Below, in pieces: positions 5,700 through 6,195 of a stretch of DNA of 6,195 nt. The position numbers were made by a program, and so were the translations under genes. The notes beneath the pieces are model-generated. The model was not told the DNA's origin. It was given only the letters and a program-made list of their open reading frames with translations, and searched no databases. Source of the DNA: Bryobacteraceae bacterium. GTDB lineage: Bacteria > Acidobacteriota > Terriglobia > Bryobacterales > Bryobacteraceae. The first letter of the stretch is position 1. The number at the start of each line of letters is the position of its first letter. Location: assembly GCA_025929455.1 (NCBI GenBank), contig JAICMB010000212.1, positions 1 to 6,195 of the forward strand, in the 5' to 3' direction.

Positions 5700-5705
5700 A
5701 TTGTA
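5700..5705 (-). promoter_or_regulatory. Candidate -10 box (TACAAT) for the antitoxin-toxin operon
   Basis: The minus strand reads GATACAATCGG in the 43-base gap between the permease stop and the antitoxin ATG. TACAAT matches the -10 consensus at five of six bases. No -35-like hexamer is seen at 16-18 bases upstream. Transcription would start near 5693, leaving a leader of about 10 bases. The site suggests the pair has its own promoter, though read-through from the permease gene is also possible. Confidence 0.3.
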
Positions 5706-5726
5706 TCAGGGAGGTACTTCGAGCAG

Positions 5727-6195
5727 CTACTCGTGGCGGAGCGCCGCGGTTGTGTCCAAGCGGGCGGAGCGGCGGGCGGGAAGGTAACAAGCAAGCACGA
5801 CCGCGACGGCTAAGACGAGTGAGGTGGCCGCGAAAGAGAGCGGGTCGGCCACACTGACACCGTAGAGCAGACGCGAGAAGCCGGCGAACGCTCGGGCTAG
5901 GATCAACGCGGTTGCGGCTCCGATGGCGATGCCGATGCAAGCGAGACGGAAACCCTGACCGAGGATCATTTGTAAGATGTCGCGTTTTCCGGCGCCGAGC
6001 GCCATGCGAATCCCAATCTCGTGTTCGCGGCGCGCGGTCGAATAAGAAATTACGCCGTAGGTTCCGACGAACGCGAGCAGCAGGGCGAGAGCCGCGAAGG
6101 CGACCAGCAGGACCATCGGCAGGCGTTGACGTCCCATGGACTCCGAAACAAGTGCCTGCATGGTGCGGACGTTGTAAACCGGCTGGTCGCTACCC
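5727..6195 (-). CDS. ABC-transporter permease, MacB/FtsX (ADOP) type, C-terminal part cut by the right edge
   Basis: The frame is open to the right edge, so only the last 155 residues are visible and the true start lies outside the window. An ATG at 6161 is internal: the upstream codons (GSDQPVYNVRT) continue the family pattern. Three membrane segments are visible at about residues 26-47, 81-107 and 113-137 of the fragment. Between the first and second lies the cytoplasmic segment R-R-E-H-E-I-G-I-R-M-A-L-G-A, the coupling-helix signature through which FtsX/MacB-type permeases contact their ATPase. YGVSVADPLSF and the closing CYLPARRSARLDTTAALRHE are typical of the ADOP permeases abundant in Acidobacteriota. 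Such proteins are associated with mechanotransmission, lipoprotein or macrolide/peptide export, but the substrate here is unknown. No ATPase gene is in the window. Confidence 0.93.
   Translation of the reverse strand, partial: GSDQPVYNVRTMQALVSESMGRQRLPMVLLVAFAALALLLAFVGTYGVISYSTARREHEIGIRMALGAGKRDILQMILGQGFRLACIGIAIGAATALILARAFAGFSRLLYGVSVADPLSFAATSLVLAVAVVLACYLPARRSARLDTTAALRHE

Noticed and set aside
5684..5794. N-terminal extension of the DUF433 frame by 37 codons
   Set aside because: It overlaps the end of the permease gene, has no family similarity, and crosses the probable promoter of the antitoxin.

Overview
The window is GC-rich, tightly packed bacterial chromosomal DNA. The best guess for the source is an Acidobacteriota member (Solibacter/Bryobacter-like). 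This rests on the ADOP/MacB-type permease C-terminus at the right edge, the large PEGA-repeat membrane protein and the DUF433/DUF5615 toxin-antitoxin pair, a combination common in that phylum. It is an inference from protein character, not a database match.

Layout, left to right. Positions 1-103 may hold the first 34 codons of an unrecognised minus-strand gene. Positions 104-290 are non-coding and contain a strong hairpin at 212-238. This hairpin pairs without mismatch only in the minus-strand RNA and probably ends the next operon. Positions 291-3007 (minus) are a two-gene operon: a membrane-anchored protein with six PEGA-like repeats and a C-terminal beta-sandwich-like domain, then, two bases after its stop codon, a 90-residue protein with two Cys pairs. 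A short divergent promoter region (3008-3114) separates this operon from a plus-strand pair of metallophosphoesterases. The first (3115-4254) is membrane-anchored and YkuE-like, with an internal Tat-like motif. The second (4242-4982) is soluble and YfcE/MJ0936-like, and its start overlaps the end of the first by 13 bases. Converging on them from the right are minus-strand genes: a DUF5615 PIN-like toxin (5079-5366), its DUF433 antitoxin (5384-5683), and the C-terminal end of an ABC-transporter permease (5727 to beyond the right edge).

The most informative observation is in the toxin gene. Its TAG stop falls where relatives of the family, as I recall them, have tryptophan. The frame then continues for 25 more codons that read as the missing family C-terminus, up to a second TAG at 5001-5003. 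The toxin therefore looks truncated by a recent TGG-to-TAG change, or is read through. Other points worth checking are the probable true start of the PEGA gene at a GTG (3007) downstream of a consensus -10 box, and the coupling of the Cys-pair protein to the PEGA protein. I saw no CRISPR array, insertion sequence, tRNA or rRNA, and no convincing wholly new multi-gene system.
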